In this document: positions 15,591-17,483 of the stretch, in pieces | Numbering within the stretch: the stretch's first letter is position 1 | Layout of the letters: each line of letters opens with the position of its first letter | From: Bacteroidales bacterium | GTDB lineage: Bacteria; Bacteroidota; Bacteroidia; Bacteroidales; SM23-62 | Length of the DNA stretch: 17,483 nt | Reading direction: 5' to 3' | NCBI GenBank assembly: GCA_016783865.1 | Contig: JADHVS010000083.1 | Span: 1-17,483 of the forward strand | Translations under genes and position numbers: made by a program | Notes under the pieces: generated by a model | The model's input: the letters and a program-made list of their open reading frames with translations, nothing else | The model's database searches: none | Told to the model about the DNA's origin: nothing

Positions 15591-16300
15591 CGTATCTTGA
15601 TATTCCTGAACCAGGTCACGCTTCCATGATCCTGCAGTGAAATATGCCCTTCCTTAACTTTGCCATAATCGGGGTAGCTGCCCCATTTCCCCTCGGCAAC
15701 CCGTTTCTCCCAGTCTTCCGACCAGAGCTCATATTCCACCACTTTTGAACCGTTCAGCCAGTGTTCCACATGGCCATGATCGACAACGATCTTTGAGGTG
15801 TTCCACTCACCAACCGGCTTCAACTCTTTATTTTCAGCCACATGCATGGCATAATTGGCCCCGGTAAGCTGCCACTCCTCCAGTTCTTCCGGGAAATCCA
15901 CATCATCCAGCAGCTGGTATTCGGGACCGGTCTCGTATACCGCATGGTAAGCAGTGTCTTCCTGCACCAGGTATAAGATCCCGCTATTCCCTTGAGGAGA
16001 AATTTTCCATTCCAGCTTTAATTCGAAGTTTTCATACCGCCCTTCACTGATGATATCACCGCCGAGGTCACCTCCCAGTCCAAGTGCTTTCAGCGTGCCA
16101 TCTTCCACTTCCCATCCATGAATTCCATCTGACAGATACGACCGCCAGCCATCTGTAGTTGTGCCATCAAACATCAATAGCCAGCCTTCTTTTATTTCCG
16201 GCTTCGATAATGTATTGTCTTCCTGAACGGATTCCGTGCATCCGGTAATCAGTAAGAACAAAACAACAAGTGAGATAAGTTTAGTGATTAATTGTTTCAT
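15578..16300 (-). CDS. DUF1080 (3-keto-disaccharide hydrolase-like) lipoprotein
   Basis: Envelope lipoprotein of the DUF1080/PF06439 family, a concanavalin-like jelly roll; characterised members hydrolyse 3-keto-glycosides. Of its 240 residues, the signal ends in lipobox LLITGC (Cys21). The DUF1080 domain follows, with the opening GWLLMFDGTTTDGWRSY (about 39-55), then LKLEWKISPQGNSGILYLV and EYQLLDDVDF, and the closing GHISLQDHGSVTWFRNIKIREI, all family-typical. It probably acts on sugars at the cell surface or in the periplasm. No sugar oxidoreductase is next to it, so the keto-sugar link is family-based only. The start is the ATG at 16300; a MITE-like element begins about 50 nt upstream. 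The stop codon comes from the adjacent 10-bp repeat. Confidence 0.9.
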   Translation of the reverse strand: MKQLITKLISLVVLFLLITGCTESVQEDNTLSKPEIKEGWLLMFDGTTTDGWRSYLSDGIHGWEVEDGTLKALGLGGDLGGDIISEGRYENFELKLEWKISPQGNSGILYLVQEDTAYHAVYETGPEYQLLDDVDFPEELEEWQLTGANYAMHVAENKELKPVGEWNTSKIVVDHGHVEHWLNGSKVVEYELWSEDWEKRVAEGKWGSYPDYGKVKEGHISLQDHGSVTWFRNIKIREIE

Positions 16301-16349
16301 GATTTTACCTTTTTGATTGCAAGATAAAGGTAGACATTATCAAAAAAAA

Positions 16350-16500
16350 GGGTGTCTCAAAAGTGTTATTTTTGTCATCCTGAACCTGCCTGCCGGCAGG
16401 CAGGCAGGTTCAGGATCTATAACTAGCTGATAATTAGATCCCTAAATAAATTCGGGATGACATTACAGCATACATTTAACACTTTTGAGACAGCCCCCTT
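16350..16500. mobile_element. MITE-like noncoding element with 16-bp perfect terminal inverted repeats
   Basis: TGTCTCAAAAGTGTTA at 16353-16368 is exactly reverse-complemented at 16477-16492, with G-rich/C-rich flanks (AAGGG on the left, CCCCCTT on the right). Inside are a second inverted pair (TGTCATCC at 16373-16380, GGATGACA at 16455-16462) and a perfect 18-bp hairpin (16377-16394 and 16399-16416, loop GGCA) rich in CCTGCCTGCC. No open reading frame is present. It looks like a nonautonomous IS derivative. A target-site duplication is not clear. Confidence 0.7.
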
Positions 16501-16519
16501 TCAACAATAAACACACTAA

Positions 16520-16918
16520 CTACTTCTTCTCTTTTTTCTCCTCTTCGTACTTCCCTTCTTTCTTTGCCTTCATCTCTGAAATCTTCTCAACCAGATCCGG
16601 GACTTTCTCACAGAGAGTTGACAGTGCTGTTTTCTTATCTACGGCTATGAAAGAGATCTCGTCCTTTTTTGTCACCAGAAAGCCAAGGGGAATAACCCCT
16701 ATCCCTGCACCAACTCCGCCGCCGGTACCTTTTCCGTGATATTTCTTATTCAACTCGCCGGAATGGACCCCGCTGCCAAATCCGGTCCCTATTTTAATCA
16801 CCGGTTTGCATGTGTATTCTCCAAGGGTGAACTCCTCACCAATAACGGTATCTGTGGAAGCAAGACTTTTAAGATGCTCCGATACCTTGTCTAACAGATC
16901 TTCAATTTTTAATTCCAT
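16520..16918 (-). CDS. GerW/YtfJ-family protein
   Basis: Small protein of the GerW (YtfJ, PF09579) family, 132 residues. The N-terminal helix MELKIEDLLDKVSEHLKSLA is followed by the family core: VIGEEFTLGEYTCKPVIKIG (about 25-44), a glycine-rich segment to about residue 76 including GKGTGGGVGAGIG, then VIPLGFLVTKKDEISFIAV. The C-terminus (about 117-132) is a highly charged Lys/Glu tail. The Bacillus member is needed for a spore germination step, but the family also occurs in non-sporulators and its biochemical role is unknown to me. It lies 19 nt downstream of a DUF2953/YtfI-like membrane-protein gene, repeating the ytfI-ytfJ pairing of Bacillus. The two are probably one operon and may form a membrane-associated complex. 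Confidence 0.85.
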   Translation of the reverse strand: MELKIEDLLDKVSEHLKSLASTDTVIGEEFTLGEYTCKPVIKIGTGFGSGVHSGELNKKYHGKGTGGGVGAGIGVIPLGFLVTKKDEISFIAVDKKTALSTLCEKVPDLVEKISEMKAKKEGKYEEEKKEKK

Positions 16919-16937
16919 TTTTAATAAAATTTTAATG

Positions 16938-17468
16938 TTAATATTTGGTTCTGTATATATACTTCATTCCGATCCATAGTAATGATGCAATGCGATTATT
17001 CAAGACCATGAACAAAGAGATTTCTCCTTCATAATTAACTGTAAGATTCACATCCTGGTTATTAATGGTTGTAAATACAGGCACCAGGTGTGAATTCAGA
17101 ATAAAATCATCCGTATCGAGATTCAGCCATAATTTTTTAAGTGTGAATGAACGAATCAGCTCTTTCAATGCCATCAACCTCGCCTTCATCAGTTTTGAAA
17201 AATCCCTTCTGCGTTTTTTCCTTTTATTTCTTCCCTGCTCTTCCCCCTTTTTCATTCTCCTTCTCATCGGATCTATTTTAAACGGTATAAATAACACCCA
17301 GAGCCTGATGTGAAACAACTTATCATCCGGGACCACCATGGCCTTAAAGATCCCCGGGACGGAGAGGCTGTATCTCTGGTTATCTGAATCCACCCTGATA
17401 ATAAGCGGTGCGAATAACAACCAGAGCAGGAACAGGGCCAATGCCGATATGATTATCAATAAAATCAT
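16938..17468 (-). CDS. DUF2953/YtfI-like membrane-anchored protein
   Basis: Protein of 176 residues with one strong N-terminal transmembrane helix (about 2-24) and a soluble remainder. After the helix comes a short beta-rich stretch (RVDSDNQRYSLSVPGIFKAM), then IRLWVLFIPFKIDP, a very basic linker (about 69-92, mostly Lys/Arg), and a C-terminal domain with LWLNLDTDDFILNSHLVPV. This layout matches DUF2953 proteins such as Bacillus YtfI, where a membrane anchor precedes a charged linker. The downstream GerW/YtfJ gene supports that identity. The similarity call is by architecture and context, since no strong short signature is available. The ATG at 17468 is 15 nt from the window edge, so upstream operon partners are not visible. 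Confidence 0.72.
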   Translation of the reverse strand: MILLIIISALALFLLWLLFAPLIIRVDSDNQRYSLSVPGIFKAMVVPDDKLFHIRLWVLFIPFKIDPMRRRMKKGEEQGRNKRKKRRRDFSKLMKARLMALKELIRSFTLKKLWLNLDTDDFILNSHLVPVFTTINNQDVNLTVNYEGEISLFMVLNNRIASLLWIGMKYIYRTKY

Positions 17469-17483
17469 GATACGAATGTAAAT

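Noticed and set aside
16350..16500. Complete insertion sequence
   Set aside because: The segment between the inverted repeats is only about 100 bp and has no transposase reading frame.
16520..17468. GerW-like gene as evidence that the organism sporulates
   Set aside because: The family occurs outside spore formers and nothing else in the window relates to sporulation; all other signals point to Bacteroidota.

Overview
The window looks like chromosomal DNA of a Bacteroidota bacterium, probably a Bacteroidales/Marinilabiliales-type lineage, at moderate GC. The support is: an AraC regulator with a membrane N-terminus, lipoproteins with Bacteroidota-style lipoboxes, a Bacteroidota-type -7 promoter element (TAnnTTTG), no clear Shine-Dalgarno sites, a GH116/DUF608 lipoprotein, a DUF1080 lipoprotein, and short palindromic or periodic repeats between genes. 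I see no rRNA, tRNA, transposase, phage gene or CRISPR array. Fifteen genes are supported, and one of them is cut by the left edge.

Layout. (1) 1-2171: the 3' part of a membrane-anchored AraC-family regulator, convergent with a Tat-exported M24 (Xaa-Pro-type) peptidase; a 50-bp imperfect palindrome covers the AraC stop codon. (2) 2407-6910: a tight three-gene plus-strand operon encoding a DUF1302-like outer-membrane beta-barrel, an MMPL/RND-superfamily exporter and a LolA-like periplasmic protein. Together they look like a complete envelope-spanning lipid or lipophile trafficking machine of unknown substrate. (3) 6907-14423: a minus-strand run encoding an M28 peptidase, deoC, pabB, pabC, a GH116-type lipoprotein and a uroporphyrinogen-decarboxylase-family methyltransferase. 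pabB and pabC overlap and form a p-aminobenzoate (folate) module. The last gene overlaps the convergent LolA-like gene by 4 nt at the stops. (4) 14594-15488: a divergent two-gene unit encoding a six-helix membrane protein and a small winged-helix regulator, with overlapping reading frames. (5) 15578-17468: minus-strand genes for a DUF1080 lipoprotein and for a GerW/YtfJ-family protein next to a DUF2953/YtfI-like membrane protein. A 150-bp MITE-like element separates the DUF1080 gene from that pair.

The most distinctive feature is the intergenic DNA. Several gene junctions carry 7-bp-periodic repeats (GTGAATC x4, GTGACGA x3, alternating GTTCCGG/GTTCCTG, AGTCNNN x4), often directly upstream of a start codon or running into a stop codon. 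Two are parts of a composite repeat of about 100 bp present in opposite orientations at 7947-8055 and 12209-12304. One 7-mer array has become the coding sequence for the MMPL exporter's C-terminal tail. A separate array of six 10-bp units with T4 tracts phased at about one helical turn supplies the stop codon of the DUF1080 gene. I know of no described function for these arrays. They and the three-gene envelope operon are the best candidates for something undescribed.
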